From: Chromobacterium sp. ATCC 53434
GTDB taxonomy: Bacteria; Pseudomonadota; Gammaproteobacteria; Burkholderiales; Chromobacteriaceae
Reading direction: 5' to 3'
Assembly (NCBI RefSeq): GCF_002848345.1
Contig: NZ_CP025429.1
Coordinates: 682,001-746,000, forward strand
Length of the DNA stretch: 64,000 bases
Both the position numbers and the translations under genes were made by a program. This document shows positions 55,495 through 64,000 of this stretch, piece by piece. The first letter of the stretch is position 1. Every line of letters starts with the position of its first letter. The notes below the pieces were generated by a model. The model was not told where the DNA came from and did not search any database. It saw nothing but the letters and a program-made list of their open reading frames with translations.

Positions 55495-56556
55495 TCAGCC
55501 GGCGGCGTCGGGGCCGAACGGCAGCAGTACGGTGAAGCAGGTCTGGCCCGGGCGCGACTCGAATTCTATGCTGCCGCCGTGCTGGTGGACGAAGGCCTGC
55601 GCCAGCGTCAGTCCCAGCCCGGTGCCTTCGGCTCGGCCGGTGACCAGCGGGTAGAAGATGTGGTCGCGTATGTCGTCGGGAATGCCGGGGCCGTCGTCGA
55701 CGATCTGCAGTTTCAGCGCCAGCTGGTGACGCTTGCGCGCCAGCGTGATCTGGCGCGCCACCCGCGTGCGCAGCACGACGCGGCCCTGGCCGCGCAGCGC
55801 CTGCACCGCGTTGTTGACGATGTTCAGCACCACCTGGATCAGCTGTTCCTTGTCGGCCGACAGCATCGGCAGGCTGGTGTCGTAGTCGCGCGTCAGCGCC
55901 AGGCCCTGCGGATGCTGGGCCAGCGCGATGCTGCGCACCCGCTCGAGCACTTCGTGGATGTTGACCGGGCCGCGGCTGTGGCTGCGGTGCGGCGCCAGCA
56001 ACCGGTCCACCAGCGTCTGCAGCCGCCGCGCCTCCTCGGTGATCACCTCGGTGTACTCTTTCAGCTCCGGCCGGTCGGCCAGTTCGTGCTCCAACAGCTG
56101 CGCCGCGCCGCGTATGCCGCCCAGCGGGTTCTTGATCTCGTGCGCCAGATTGCGGATCAGCTCGCGGTTGGCCTGATGCTGCAGCAGCAAGCGTTCCTCG
56201 TTGGCGATCTTCAACTGCTGGTCCAGCGGCCTGAGTTCGATCAGCGCCAGGCCGCCGTCGATGTCGATGGGGGTGATGGTCAGCGCCACGTGCAGCGCGG
56301 CGCCGCTGTGCTGGGCCTGCAGTTCCAGATCGTGTTCGATATAGCTGGCGCCCTGGCGCAAGGCGGTGTCCAGCGCCTGCCGCAGCGCCGGGCAGGGCTG
56401 GAACAAGTCGGTCAGTCCGTGGCGCAGCAGCTCGCGGCTGCCCAGCGCCAGCAGGTTCTCGCAGGCGGGGTTGACGAAGCGCAGCGCGGCGTCGGCGTCG
56501 CAGATCAGCACCGGCGTGTCGAGCAGCTCCAGTCCGGCAAAGCTGGGTATGGGCAT
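55495..56556 (-). CDS. ntrB: Nitrogen sensor histidine kinase/phosphatase NtrB
   Basis: A 353-residue soluble kinase. An N-terminal PAS domain (about residues 8-110) is followed by the H box RNLAHEIKNPLGGIRG with His139, the same residue number as in E. coli NtrB, then the N box VVLNIVNNAVQAL and G boxes DDGPGIP and GTGLGLTLAQAFV. It phosphorylates or dephosphorylates NtrC under PII control. Behind a sigma-54 promoter and a perfect NtrC site, indicating autogenous control. Confidence 0.96.
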   Translation of the reverse strand: MPIPSFAGLELLDTPVLICDADAALRFVNPACENLLALGSRELLRHGLTDLFQPCPALRQALDTALRQGASYIEHDLELQAQHSGAALHVALTITPIDIDGGLALIELRPLDQQLKIANEERLLLQHQANRELIRNLAHEIKNPLGGIRGAAQLLEHELADRPELKEYTEVITEEARRLQTLVDRLLAPHRSHSRGPVNIHEVLERVRSIALAQHPQGLALTRDYDTSLPMLSADKEQLIQVVLNIVNNAVQALRGQGRVVLRTRVARQITLARKRHQLALKLQIVDDGPGIPDDIRDHIFYPLVTGRAEGTGLGLTLAQAFVHQHGGSIEFESRPGQTCFTVLLPFGPDAAG

Positions 56557-56610
56557 TGGGGTCCGCTTGTGATGATGATGGGCTGGCGGCGGGGGCCGCG
56601 CCGATGTCTC

Positions 56611-56626
56611 AGCAATAAGCGCGCCA
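56611..56626 (-). promoter_or_regulatory. Sigma-54 promoter of ntrBC
   Basis: On the minus strand TGGCGCGCTTATTGCT has the GG-N10-GC spacing and matches the consensus TGGCRCG-N4-TTGCW. The start is expected near 56600, about 44 nt before ntrB. Confidence 0.8.
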
Positions 56627-56687
56627 GCCGGCGCGACGCCGGATGATGCGGGGGCTGGCGCCGTCGGCGGGCAGGGTCGGCTCAGTT

Positions 56688-56704
56688 TGCACCAAAATGG
56701 TGCA
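56688..56704. promoter_or_regulatory. NtrC site upstream of ntrBC
   Basis: TGCACCA-AAA-TGGTGCA is a perfect 17-bp dyad matching the NtrC consensus. Its centre is about 96 bp upstream of the predicted sigma-54 start. It lies just past the stop codon of the DUF4124 gene. Confidence 0.88.
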
Positions 56705-56709
56705 TTTTG

Positions 56710-57168
56710 CTACTGCATGCCCAGTTCGCGCTTCAGCGCGTCGACATTCTTCTCGCGGTCGGTCACCTCGTCCTGCAGCTTCTGCACGCGGTCGAGATAT
56801 TTCTGATAGTTGCGCGCCTCGTTGCCGAGCCGGACGGCCTTGCCCTCGGTTAGCGCCTGCTTCGCCGCGTCCAGCGCCTTGGCCTCGTTGGCCAGTTCCT
56901 GTTCCAGAATCTTCTTGCGGCCGCCGTCGCGCTGCTTCTGGGTGCCGGCGTCGACATTGGGATAGCCGCCCGACGCCGCCGGCTTGGCCGGCGCCGAACC
57001 ATTTTTTCGGCTGGGATAGGACGACAGCGGATTCAGCTTGATCGGCTGCGCGCCGCGAAGCGGCACATTGGTATAGGTGACGTTGCCGTTCGCGTCGACG
57101 TACTTGTAGATGGTGTCGGCCTGGGCGGCGCAGCAGGCCAGCAGCAGGCAGAGGGCGAGTGTCTTCAT
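56710..57168 (-). CDS. DUF4124 periplasmic protein with coiled coil
   Basis: A 152-residue secreted protein. A signal peptide (about residues 1-17) is followed by DTIYKYVDANGNVTYTNVP, the DUF4124 signature, then a charged linker and a long coiled coil (about 85-150, KILEQELANEAKALDAAKQA). Function unknown. It lies between glnA and ntrB, all in one direction, but ntrBC has its own promoter. Confidence 0.88.
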   Translation of the reverse strand: MKTLALCLLLACCAAQADTIYKYVDANGNVTYTNVPLRGAQPIKLNPLSSYPSRKNGSAPAKPAASGGYPNVDAGTQKQRDGGRKKILEQELANEAKALDAAKQALTEGKAVRLGNEARNYQKYLDRVQKLQDEVTDREKNVDALKRELGMQ

Positions 57169-57250
57169 CGTGCGTGACTGGATTAGGTGGCATCTGCATG
57201 ATAAGCAAATCCGGCGGCCGCGTCATATGCGCGTTCGGACGGCTGACACG

Positions 57251-57276
57251 AAAACGGCGGCCACGAGGGCCGCCGT
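57251..57276 (-). terminator. Rho-independent terminator of glnA
   Basis: A 9-bp stem ACGGCGGCC / GGCCGCCGT with a 5-nt loop, ending in TTTTC on the minus strand, 25 bp after the glnA stop. Confidence 0.75.
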
Positions 57277-57300
57277 CCGGTCTGCCGCGCTTGAGCCGGC

Positions 57301-58719
57301 TTACAGCGAGTAGTACATCGCGAATTCCACCGGGTGGGTGGTCATGCGGGTCAGGTTGACTTCCTGCATCTTCAGTTCGATGTAGGCGTCGATCCATTCA
57401 TTGGAGAACACGCCGCCGCGGGTCAGGAACTCGCGATCCTTGTCCAGCGCGTCCAGCGCCTCGTCCAGGCTGGCGCACACGGTCGGGATCAGCTTGTCTT
57501 CTTCCGGCGGCAGATCGTACAGGTTCTTGTCGGCGGCGTCGCCCGGGTGGATCTTGTTCTGGATGCCGTCCAGGCCGGCCATCAACAGCGCGGAGAAGCA
57601 CAGGTACGGGTTGGCCAGCGGATCCGGGAAACGCGCTTCGATGCGGCGAGCCTTCGGGCTGGCCACGTGCGGGATGCGGATCGAGGCGGAACGGTTCTTC
57701 GCCGAGTAGGCCAGCTTCACCGGCGCTTCGTAGTGCGGCACCAGGCGCTTGTACGAGTTGGTGCCCGGATTGGTGATGGCGTTCAGCGCCTTGGCGTGCT
57801 TGATGATGCCGCCGATGTAGTACAGCGCGGTGTCGGACAGGCCGGCATAGCCGTCGCCGGCGAACAGGTTGACGCCGTCCTTCCAGATCGACTGGTGCAC
57901 GTGCATGCCGGAGCCGTTGTCGCCGACGATCGGTTTCGGCATGAAGGTGGCGGTCTTGCCGTAGCTGTGGGCGACGTTGTGCACGACGTATTTCAGGATC
58001 TGGGTCCAGTCGGCGCGTTGGGTCAGCGTGCTGAAGCGGGTGCCGATCTCGTTCTGGCCGGCGGTCGCCACTTCGTGGTGGTGCACCTCGACCGGCACGC
58101 CCAATTCTTCCAGCAGCAGCACCATCGCGGAGCGGATGTCTTGCGAGGAGTCGACCGGCGGGACCGGGAAGTAGCCGCCCTTGACGCCCGGGCGGTGACC
58201 CATATTGCCGCCCTCGAATTCCTCGGCCGACGCCCAGGCCGCTTCCTCGGCCTTGATCTTGACGAAGCAGCCGGACATGTCGGTGCCCCAGGTGATGCTG
58301 TCGAAGATGAAGAATTCCGGCTCCGGGCCGAAGTAGGCGGTGTCGCCGTGGCCGGAGGCCTTCAGATAGGCTTCGGCGCGCTTGGCGATCGAGCGCGGGT
58401 CGCGGTCGTAGCCCTTGCCGTCGGCCGGGTCGATCACGTCGCAGTGCATGAACACGGTCGGTTCGTCGAAGAAGGGGTCGATGCGGGCGGTGGCCGGATC
58501 GGCCATCAGCAGCATGTCGGATGCCTGGATGCCTTTCCAGCCGGCGATGGAGGAGCCGTCGAAGGCGTGGCCGCGTTCGAACCAGTCGTCGGCGTCTTCC
58601 AGCAGCACGTGGGCCGGGATGGAGACGTGCTGTTCTTTGCCGCGGGTGTCGGTAAAGCGCAGATCGACAAATTTGACGTCGTTTTCTTGGATCAGCTTGA
58701 CTACGTCGGCTACTGCCAT
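57301..58719 (-). CDS. glnA: Glutamine synthetase, type I
   Basis: A 472-residue dodecameric enzyme (E. coli 469) making glutamine from glutamate and ammonia. [39 protein letters not shown] [15 protein letters not shown] and NRSASIRIP line the active site. The adenylylation tyrosine is present in NLYDLPPEE near residue 400, so activity is probably controlled by GlnE. AGGAGATAAACC precedes the ATG. Behind a sigma-54 promoter with two NtrC sites. Confidence 0.98.
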   Translation of the reverse strand: MAVADVVKLIQENDVKFVDLRFTDTRGKEQHVSIPAHVLLEDADDWFERGHAFDGSSIAGWKGIQASDMLLMADPATARIDPFFDEPTVFMHCDVIDPADGKGYDRDPRSIAKRAEAYLKASGHGDTAYFGPEPEFFIFDSITWGTDMSGCFVKIKAEEAAWASAEEFEGGNMGHRPGVKGGYFPVPPVDSSQDIRSAMVLLLEELGVPVEVHHHEVATAGQNEIGTRFSTLTQRADWTQILKYVVHNVAHSYGKTATFMPKPIVGDNGSGMHVHQSIWKDGVNLFAGDGYAGLSDTALYYIGGIIKHAKALNAITNPGTNSYKRLVPHYEAPVKLAYSAKNRSASIRIPHVASPKARRIEARFPDPLANPYLCFSALLMAGLDGIQNKIHPGDAADKNLYDLPPEEDKLIPTVCASLDEALDALDKDREFLTRGGVFSNEWIDAYIELKMQEVNLTRMTTHPVEFAMYYSL

Positions 58720-58786
58720 GGTTTATCTCCTGAAAGGCAACGTGCACCCAAGGGCAAGTGCGTAAAAATCGGTACGCCCGGCATTA

Positions 58787-58802
58787 AGCAGGAAGCGTGC
58801 CA
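58787..58802 (-). promoter_or_regulatory. Sigma-54 promoter of glnA
   Basis: On the minus strand TGGCACGCTTCCTGCT has GG-N10-GC spacing and a perfect -24 box. Start expected near 58776, about 57 nt before the glnA ATG. Confidence 0.82.
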
Positions 58803-58873
58803 GCTCCAGAATCGTTGTTGTTGCATTGTGTCATAGCCGAATGGGCTTAGCCAGCCGGCCGGAATGACCGCGC

Positions 58874-58921
58874 GCGGGCCAAGTTGGTGCTCGTCAAATC
58901 GGCCCGCACCATTATGGTGCG
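58874..58921. promoter_or_regulatory. Paired NtrC sites upstream of glnA
   Basis: CGCACCA-TTA-TGGTGCG (58905-58921) is a strong NtrC dyad centred about 137 bp upstream of the predicted start. A weaker site with a good TTGGTGC half (58884-58890) is centred at about -106. The 31-bp spacing reproduces the two E. coli glnA enhancers near -108 and -140. The strong site also lies about 80 bp upstream of the divergent rhodanese gene. Confidence 0.82.
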
Positions 58922-58991
58922 ATTTGCCAGCGGCCGCCGTCGGGCAGATAATCGCCAACATAGGCGATCCGTGTTGCAGGAGGAAAACAGC

Positions 58992-59444
58992 ATGAGCAAA
59001 ACCAGCCAGATACTGCAGGCCGCGCAACGGCGCGCCGAGCAGCTGGACCTGCCCTATAGCGGCGCGGTCCTGCCAGACGAGGCTTACGAATTGATGCAGG
59101 GCCTGCCGAAGGCGGTGCTGCTTGACGTGCGCAGCCACGCCGAATGGCAATTCGTCGGCACCGTGCCGCAGGCGGTGAACATCGAGTGGCGCAGCTATCC
59201 CGGCATGGCGCCGAACCCGAATTTCCTGGCCCAGCTGACCCAGCAGGTCGATCCGGAGGCGGTGCTGTTGGTGATCTGCCGATCGGGCGCCCGCTCCGAC
59301 CAGGTGGCGCGGCTGGCGGCGGCCAACGGCTATAGCGAGGTGTACAACGTGCTGGAGGGCTTCGAGGGCGACCTGGACGCCGACGGCCATCGCAACTCGG
59401 TCGGGGGCTGGCGCCGGCGCGGCCTGCCGTGGGTGCAGGGTTAG
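58992..59444 (+). CDS. Rhodanese-domain sulfurtransferase-like protein
   Basis: A 150-residue single-domain rhodanese. LLDVRSHAEWQFVGTVPQAVNIEW (about residues 45-68) and the active-site Cys in VICRSGARSDQVARL (about 97-111) are present; the CRSGARS loop is of the type that binds the transferred sulfur. The ATG at 58992 follows AGGAGGAAAA. It diverges from glnA. Partner and sulfur acceptor unknown. Confidence 0.9.
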   Translation: MSKTSQILQAAQRRAEQLDLPYSGAVLPDEAYELMQGLPKAVLLDVRSHAEWQFVGTVPQAVNIEWRSYPGMAPNPNFLAQLTQQVDPEAVLLVICRSGARSDQVARLAAANGYSEVYNVLEGFEGDLDADGHRNSVGGWRRRGLPWVQG

Positions 59445-59664
59445 GCGCCTGTTCACGCCCTTTCCCGCGCGGCGCGGCCTGGCCGACGGGCCGTGTGGCG
59501 ATCCTGGCCCGACGGCGCCGCTGCATGCCGCCGTCGGCCGGGACCATGACCGGCGTCAAGCCGCCGCGCGCGCCGCGGTTGAAGTTTGCGTCATTAAACG
59601 GCAAAGTGTCGCTTGAAGCGCTGCGTCGCCGCAGACCATCCATTCAGACATTGGAAAGCCGGAC

Positions 59665-60486
59665 ATGACCGACCGTTACGCCGTTATCGGCAACCCGATC
59701 TCCCACAGCCAGTCGCCGTTCATCCACGAGGAATTCGCCCGGGCCTCGGGCCAGGACATCTGCTACGAAAGGCTGTCCGCCGAACTGGGCCATTTCGGCG
59801 AGGCGGTGGACGCGTTCGTCGCCAGCGGCGCCAAGGGGCTGAACATCACGCTGCCGTTCAAGGGCGACGCCTTCCGCTACGCGTCCGAACTGACCGAGCG
59901 CGCGCGCGCCGCCGAGGCGGTGAACACGCTGACCTTCCGCGACGGCAAGGTGTACGGCGACAACACCGACGGCGTCGGCCTGGTGCGCGACATCGTCGAG
60001 AATCTGGATTACCCGATCGCCGGCCAGCGCGTGCTGATCCTCGGCGCCGGCGGCGCGGTGCGCGGCGTGCTGGAGCCTATCCTCGAGCAGAAGCCGGCCA
60101 GCCTGACCATCGCCAACCGCACGGTGATCAAGGCCGAGGCGCTGGCCCACCATTTCGCGCGCTGGGGCAAGGTGGAGGCGGTGGGCTACTCGGCGCTGGA
60201 GCGCCGCAGCTTCGACATCGTCATCAACGCCACCTCGACCAGCCTGAACAACGAGATGCCGCCGCTGCCGCACGGCGTGTTCACGCCGCGCACGCTGGCC
60301 TACGACATGGTGTACGGCAGCGGCCTGACGCCGTTCCTGCAGCGCGCCCAGGGCGAGAACGCCGGCATGCTGGCCGATGGCCTGGGCATGCTGGTGGAGC
60401 AGGCGGCCGAGTCGTTCTCGATCTGGCGCGGCATCCAGCCGGAAACGCGCAAGGTGACCAATATGCTGAGGGAAGTGCTGGCCTGA
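59665..60486 (+). CDS. aroE: Shikimate dehydrogenase
   Basis: A 273-residue NADP-dependent enzyme (E. coli AroE 272) reducing 3-dehydroshikimate in aromatic amino acid synthesis. The substrate site shows SHSQSPFIH and the catalytic Lys in GLNITLPFKGDAF; the cofactor site is LGAGGAVRGVL, with NATSTSL and GLGMLVEQAAESF further on. The 220-bp gap upstream shows no gene, only a diverged end of the dispersed repeat at about 59445. Confidence 0.97.
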   Translation: MTDRYAVIGNPISHSQSPFIHEEFARASGQDICYERLSAELGHFGEAVDAFVASGAKGLNITLPFKGDAFRYASELTERARAAEAVNTLTFRDGKVYGDNTDGVGLVRDIVENLDYPIAGQRVLILGAGGAVRGVLEPILEQKPASLTIANRTVIKAEALAHHFARWGKVEAVGYSALERRSFDIVINATSTSLNNEMPPLPHGVFTPRTLAYDMVYGSGLTPFLQRAQGENAGMLADGLGMLVEQAAESFSIWRGIQPETRKVTNMLREVLA

Positions 60487-60643
60487 CGATGGCGCGGGGC
60501 CCGGCCGGTCCGGGCCTGCGCTATACATAAGAGGGCTGTCGTCGCAGCCCGTTTGTTCGATCCCGATCTGCCGCAGAGCGGAAGGTCCCGCCGATGCTGC
60601 CCGGCTCGAATGCGTTTGAAGAGGACCTCGCTTCGCGAGTGGG

Positions 60644-61330
60644 ATGATGCGTCTTTTCCTGAAAATCCTGGCGGCCCTGATGGCCGCCTTTATGCTGTAT
60701 AACCTGTGGGTGTTCGGCCATATCCTGTATTGGCGCGATCATGATCCGGACGCCAGTTCCTTCATGAACGAGCAGCTGGCCCGGTTGAAGAAGGACGATC
60801 CAGAGGCCGAGCTGAGCCACCAGTGGGTGCCTTACGCCAGGATCTCGCCGAATCTGAAGCGGGCGCTGATCGCGTCCGAGGACGCGAAGTTCGTCGATCA
60901 CGAGGGCTTCGACTGGGACGGCATCGAGGCGGCGTTCGAGAAGAATCTGAAAAAGGGCCGGATCGTCGCCGGCGGCTCCACCATCAGCCAGCAATTGGCG
61001 AAGAATCTGTTCCTGTCCAGCGGCAAGACGCCCTGGCGCAAGCTGGAGGAGGCGCTGATCACGGTGATGCTGGAAACCGCGATGGACAAGCGCCGCATCT
61101 ACGAAATCTACCTGAACGTGATCGAGTGGGGCGACGGCGTGTTCGGCGCCGAGGCCGCCGCGCGCCACTACTTCCGCACCGGCGCCTCGCGGCTGTCGTC
61201 GTTCCAGGCGGCCAAGCTGGCCGCGATGGTGCCGAACCCGCGCTATTACGACGCCCACCGCAACGCGCCGGGCCTGGCCCGCAAGACCCGCATCATCCAG
61301 CGGCGCATGGGCTACGTCGAACTGCCCTGA
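60644..61330 (+). CDS. mtgA: Monofunctional peptidoglycan glycosyltransferase MtgA
   Basis: A 228-residue inner-membrane enzyme polymerising lipid II. One N-terminal helix (about residues 4-27) precedes a GT51 domain with the catalytic Glu79 in ASEDAKFVDHEGFDW, then GGSTISQQLAKNLFL and KRRIYEIYLNVIEWGDGVFG. There is no transpeptidase domain. The start is ATG 60644 or the adjacent 60647. Follows aroE, as in many beta-proteobacteria. Confidence 0.95.
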   Translation: MMRLFLKILAALMAAFMLYNLWVFGHILYWRDHDPDASSFMNEQLARLKKDDPEAELSHQWVPYARISPNLKRALIASEDAKFVDHEGFDWDGIEAAFEKNLKKGRIVAGGSTISQQLAKNLFLSSGKTPWRKLEEALITVMLETAMDKRRIYEIYLNVIEWGDGVFGAEAAARHYFRTGASRLSSFQAAKLAAMVPNPRYYDAHRNAPGLARKTRIIQRRMGYVELP

Positions 61331-61549
61331 ACCGGTTTCCCGCAACATCCTGCCGGCGCCGAGGCGTCCGGCTGGAAGCCCGTTGCGGCGCCATGTTACA
61401 ATCGCGACTTTCTTTATCGCGCCGCGGGCTCGCCGCGGCCAACGCAATGGACTTACCCAGTTACCCCGTAATCCAATTCCGTATCATTCTATAAAGTCCC
61501 GCCTCACACCGTCGGCCTCCGTGCGCCCCGTGGGCGGAAGGAGACGTGC

Positions 61550-62977
61550 ATGACGGTTGCCTTCAAGCAACAATCCGCCGATCGTCTGCAGGAAAGCCTG
61601 GGTCTGGTGCAACGGCTGATCGAGCGCCAGCGCCAGCTCGAGCATCTGATGGCGAAGCAGGACGCCGCCGATGCCCAGGCGCAGCAACACAATCTGCAGG
61701 AACTGAGCCAGAAACTGGCCCAGCTGCATCCGGCCGACATCGCCCACGTGCTGGAGGCCTTGCCGCTGGAGGACAGGCTGCTGGCCTGGGACCTGACCGA
61801 TCCGACGCGCGACGGCGCCGTGCTGCTGGAAGTGTCCGACGCGGTGCGCGAATCGCTGGTCGAGGTGATGGACCCGGATCAGCTGGTCGCGGCGCTGGCC
61901 GGCCTGGACGCCGACGAGTTGGCCGAGCTGGCGCCGGATCTGCCGCGCCAGGTGGTGTACGAGGCGATGGGGCGGCTGGGCGAGGAGGAGCGCGGCCAGC
62001 TGCAGGCGGTGCTGTCCTACGACGACGACCGCGTCGGCGCGCTGATGGACTTCGAGCTGGTGACGATACGCGCCGATGTCAGCTGCGAGGTGGTGCTGCG
62101 CTATCTGCGCCGCTTCGACGAACTGCCGGGCCAGACCGACAAGATCTTCGTCACCGACGACGCCGGCCTGCTGAAAGGCGTGCTGTCGGTGCGCAAACTG
62201 CTGGTGTCCGATCCCGACACGCTGGTGGAGGAGGCGATGGCCACCGAAGTGGTCAGCTTCCATCCGGACGAGGCGGCGGTGGACGCCGCGCTGGCCTTCG
62301 AGCGCTACGACCTGGTCACCGCGCCGGTGGTGGACGAGCGCGGCGCGCTGCTCGGGCGGCTGACGGTGGACGCGATGGTGGACGTGATACGCGAGGAGTC
62401 CGACAGCGAGATGCTGAACCTGGCCGGCCTGAAGGAAGAGGAAGACCTGTTCGCGCCGGTGATGGATTCGGTCCGCAACCGCTGGGCCTGGCTGGCGATC
62501 AATCTGGGCACCGCCTTCTTCGCCTCGCGGGTGATCGGCGCCTTCGAGCATTCGATCGCCCAACTGGTGGCGCTGGCGGCGCTGATGCCCATCGTCGCCG
62601 GCATCGGCGGCAATTCCGGCAACCAGACCATCACGATGATCGTGCGCGCGCTGGCGATGGGCCAGATGCGGCCCGGCCAGGCCGGCCGGCTGTGGCGCAA
62701 GGAGCTGGGCGTCAGCGTGATCAACGGCATGGTCTGGGGCAGCGTCATCGGTGCGGTGGCCTGGCTGCTGTACGGCAGCGCCTCGCTGGGCCTGGTGATG
62801 CTGGCGGCGATGACGCTGAACCTGATGCTGGCCGCCACGATGGGGGTGATGATCCCGACGCTGATGCAGAAGCTGGGCAAGGACCCGGCGCTGGGTTCCA
62901 GCGTGCTGATCACCGCCTGCACCGACTCCGGCGGCTTTTTGATTTTCCTGGGTCTGGCCACCCTGTTTTTATTGTAG
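61550..62977 (+). CDS. mgtE: Magnesium transporter MgtE
   Basis: A 475-residue Mg2+ channel. An acidic helical N domain (about residues 30-140, HPADIAHVLEALP) is followed by two CBS domains (about 140-265) and a five-helix pore domain (about 300-475) with GIGGNSGNQTITMIVRALAMG and TACTDSGGFLIFLGLATLFL. The ATG follows GGAAGGAG. The 219-bp region upstream shows no gene and no M-box riboswitch that I could recognise; TATAAA at 61490 is a possible -10. Confidence 0.95.
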   Translation: MTVAFKQQSADRLQESLGLVQRLIERQRQLEHLMAKQDAADAQAQQHNLQELSQKLAQLHPADIAHVLEALPLEDRLLAWDLTDPTRDGAVLLEVSDAVRESLVEVMDPDQLVAALAGLDADELAELAPDLPRQVVYEAMGRLGEEERGQLQAVLSYDDDRVGALMDFELVTIRADVSCEVVLRYLRRFDELPGQTDKIFVTDDAGLLKGVLSVRKLLVSDPDTLVEEAMATEVVSFHPDEAAVDAALAFERYDLVTAPVVDERGALLGRLTVDAMVDVIREESDSEMLNLAGLKEEEDLFAPVMDSVRNRWAWLAINLGTAFFASRVIGAFEHSIAQLVALAALMPIVAGIGGNSGNQTITMIVRALAMGQMRPGQAGRLWRKELGVSVINGMVWGSVIGAVAWLLYGSASLGLVMLAAMTLNLMLAATMGVMIPTLMQKLGKDPALGSSVLITACTDSGGFLIFLGLATLFLL

Positions 62978-62983
62978 AGAGCG

Positions 62984-63805
62984 ATGCCGACGATAGAACA
63001 GGCGCTGCGGCGCCACGCCTTGCCCCGGCTGGAAAGCCGGATGCTGCTGATGCATGTCTGGCCCAGCCTGAGCCACGCGGCCATCATCGGCCATCCTGAA
63101 CGCGAATTGCCGGCCGAGGCCGCCGCCGTCTTCGACGCGCTGGCGGCGCGTAGGCTGGCCGGCGAACCGATGGCCTATCTGCTGGGCGTGCGCGAATTCT
63201 ACGGACGCGATTTCCGCGTCGATCCGGCGGTGCTGATCCCGCGGCCGGAAACCGAGCACCTGATCGAGCTGGCCTTGGGCAAGGTCGACCGGAACGCGTC
63301 CGCGCGGGTGGCGGACCTGGGCACCGGCAGCGGCATCGTCGCCGTCACGCTGGCGCTGGAGGCGGCGCCGTGGTCGGTTTGCGCCGTCGACGTTTCGGCC
63401 GAGGCGCTCGCCGTCGCGCGCGGCAACGCCGAGGCGCTCGCCGCCGGCGTCGATTTCCGGCTGGGCAGCTGGTTCGAGCCGTTGGACGCCGACGCGCGTT
63501 TCGAGCTGATCGTGTCCAACCCGCCGTATATAGAGCGCGACGACCGCCATCTGGCCGAGGGCGATCTGCGCTTCGAGCCGCGCGGCGCGCTGACCGACGA
63601 GGCCGACGGCCTGGCCTGCCTGCGCGAAATCGCCGCCGGCGCGCCGCGGCGGCTCGCCGCCGGCGGCTGGCTGATGGTCGAGCACGGCTACGACCAGGGC
63701 GAGGCGGTGCGCGGCCTGTTCGCCGCCGCCGGTCTGGCGCAAGTGGAAACCGTGCGCGACCTGGCCGGGCAGGATCGGGTCACCATCGGCCGGAAACCGG
63801 GCTGA
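62984..63805 (+). CDS. prmC: Release-factor glutamine methyltransferase PrmC (HemK)
   Basis: A 273-residue SAM-dependent enzyme methylating the Gln of the GGQ motif in RF1 and RF2. GVREFYGRDFRVDPAVLIPRPETE, the SAM loop VADLGTGSGIVAVTLALE and the catalytic SNPPYIERDDRHL are diagnostic. It starts 6 bp after mgtE and ends in a region shared with the converging slyD. Confidence 0.96.
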   Translation: MPTIEQALRRHALPRLESRMLLMHVWPSLSHAAIIGHPERELPAEAAAVFDALAARRLAGEPMAYLLGVREFYGRDFRVDPAVLIPRPETEHLIELALGKVDRNASARVADLGTGSGIVAVTLALEAAPWSVCAVDVSAEALAVARGNAEALAAGVDFRLGSWFEPLDADARFELIVSNPPYIERDDRHLAEGDLRFEPRGALTDEADGLACLREIAAGAPRRLAAGGWLMVEHGYDQGEAVRGLFAAAGLAQVETVRDLAGQDRVTIGRKPG

Positions 63806-63850
63806 GCGATGTGCGGGCCGGAGCGGTTTCCGCCGGTTGAGGACAAATGA

Positions 63851-63873
63851 AAAGCGGCCCGATGGGCCGCTTT
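63851..63873. terminator. Hairpin terminator between prmC and slyD
   Basis: A perfect 10-bp stem AAAGCGGCCC / GGGCCGCTTT with a 3-nt loop between convergent genes; A/T flanks on both sides allow it to work in both directions. Confidence 0.65.
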
Positions 63874-63908
63874 GTCAGACCGGGCGGCCTTGGCCGCCGC
63901 TAGCCGGA

Positions 63909-64000
63909 TCAGTGGTGATGGCCGTGTTCGCCGTGGGCGTGGCCATGGTTGATCTCGTCGGCGCTGGCGGCGCGGACTTCGACCACCTTGGCGGCGAAGC
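63909..64000 (-). CDS. slyD: FKBP-type peptidyl-prolyl isomerase SlyD, C-terminal end (runs off the window)
   Basis: The last 29 codons are visible, reading FAAKVVEVRAASADEINHG and then a His-rich tail HAHGEHGHHH before the stop. This matches the end of the FKBP domain and the metal-binding tail of SlyD, which binds Ni2+ and helps hydrogenase maturation in E. coli. The tail is short compared with E. coli's. The body of the gene lies outside the window. Confidence 0.85.
   Translation of the reverse strand, partial: FAAKVVEVRAASADEINHGHAHGEHGHHH

Noticed and set aside
59445-59664. Gene in the gap between the rhodanese gene and aroE
   Set aside because: Only low-complexity GC-rich frames without ribosome sites; a decayed repeat end at 59445 is the only feature seen.
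61331-61549. M-box (Mg2+) riboswitch upstream of mgtE
   Set aside because: No conserved M-box core could be recognised, and the region is GC-rich without the expected terminator near mgtE.

Overview
The window is GC-rich bacterial chromosome with dense coding and short intergenic gaps. Gene content and order (PriB between S6 and S18, FNR next to HemN, UbiC-UbiA, a Nudix hydrolase fused to a thiamine-phosphate-synthase-like domain, short-Q-loop CioAB oxidase, NtrBC and GlnA close together) point to a betaproteobacterium of the Neisseriales, most like Chromobacterium or a close relative. This is inferred from protein character, not from a database search. No rRNA, tRNA, CRISPR array or prophage was seen.

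Layout. 1-2.7 kb: the 5' part of mutS diverges from a glycerate 2-kinase. 2.7-5.8 kb: a GbsR/MarR-type regulator is translationally coupled to cioA-cioB, behind its own promoter and a palindromic operator. 5.8-10.9 kb: ugpB-A-E-C-Q glycerol-3-phosphate uptake operon behind a candidate PhoB box. 10.9-15.8 kb: a periplasmic binding protein, an AgcS-type amino-acid:cation symporter with a long structured leader, and a chemoreceptor; three copies of a dispersed inverted-repeat element (10.85, 13.5 and 15.66 kb) lie between these genes. 15.8-18.1 kb: hemN and fnr diverge around a good FNR box. 18.1-20.2 kb: a DUF1853 gene is split by an intact 1116-bp IS630-family element whose removal restores the frame exactly. 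20.1-23.9 kb: trmJ, suhB, then a multicopper oxidase with CsoR. 24.2-25.8 kb: the rpsF-priB-rpsR-rplI operon. 25.9-30.9 kb: C4-dicarboxylate carrier, DUF2322, an apparently gene-free stretch with NtrC sites plus a sigma-54 promoter, an isochorismatase-family hydrolase, an AraC regulator and a tandem acetyltransferase pair. 30.9-32.5 kb: a LysR regulator between two paralogous small secreted proteins. 32.6-35.4 kb: upp - unknown gene - uraA with an attenuator-like leader. 35.4-49 kb: grxD, clcA, an RsmB-like methyltransferase, DUF3108, purN, purM, hda, a HAD phosphatase, an AAA protein, Nudix-TPS, an Asr-like protein, ubiA/ubiC, lrgAB and sixA. 49-52.5 kb: metE and metR diverge. 52.7-59.4 kb: VOC protein, binding protein, ntrC, ntrB, DUF4124, glnA and a rhodanese. 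59.6-64 kb: aroE, mtgA, mgtE, prmC and the 3' end of slyD.

The regulatory themes are nitrogen, phosphate, oxygen and copper. The strongest unexplained signal is at 27.7-27.96 kb. Two NtrC-type sites one helical phase apart sit about 97 and 127 bp upstream of a consensus sigma-54 promoter. That geometry closely resembles the glnA and ntrBC control regions of the same window. However, the promoter faces a roughly 120-nt stretch with no convincing gene that ends in a 14-bp stem-loop. It is most simply read as a nitrogen-regulated small RNA.
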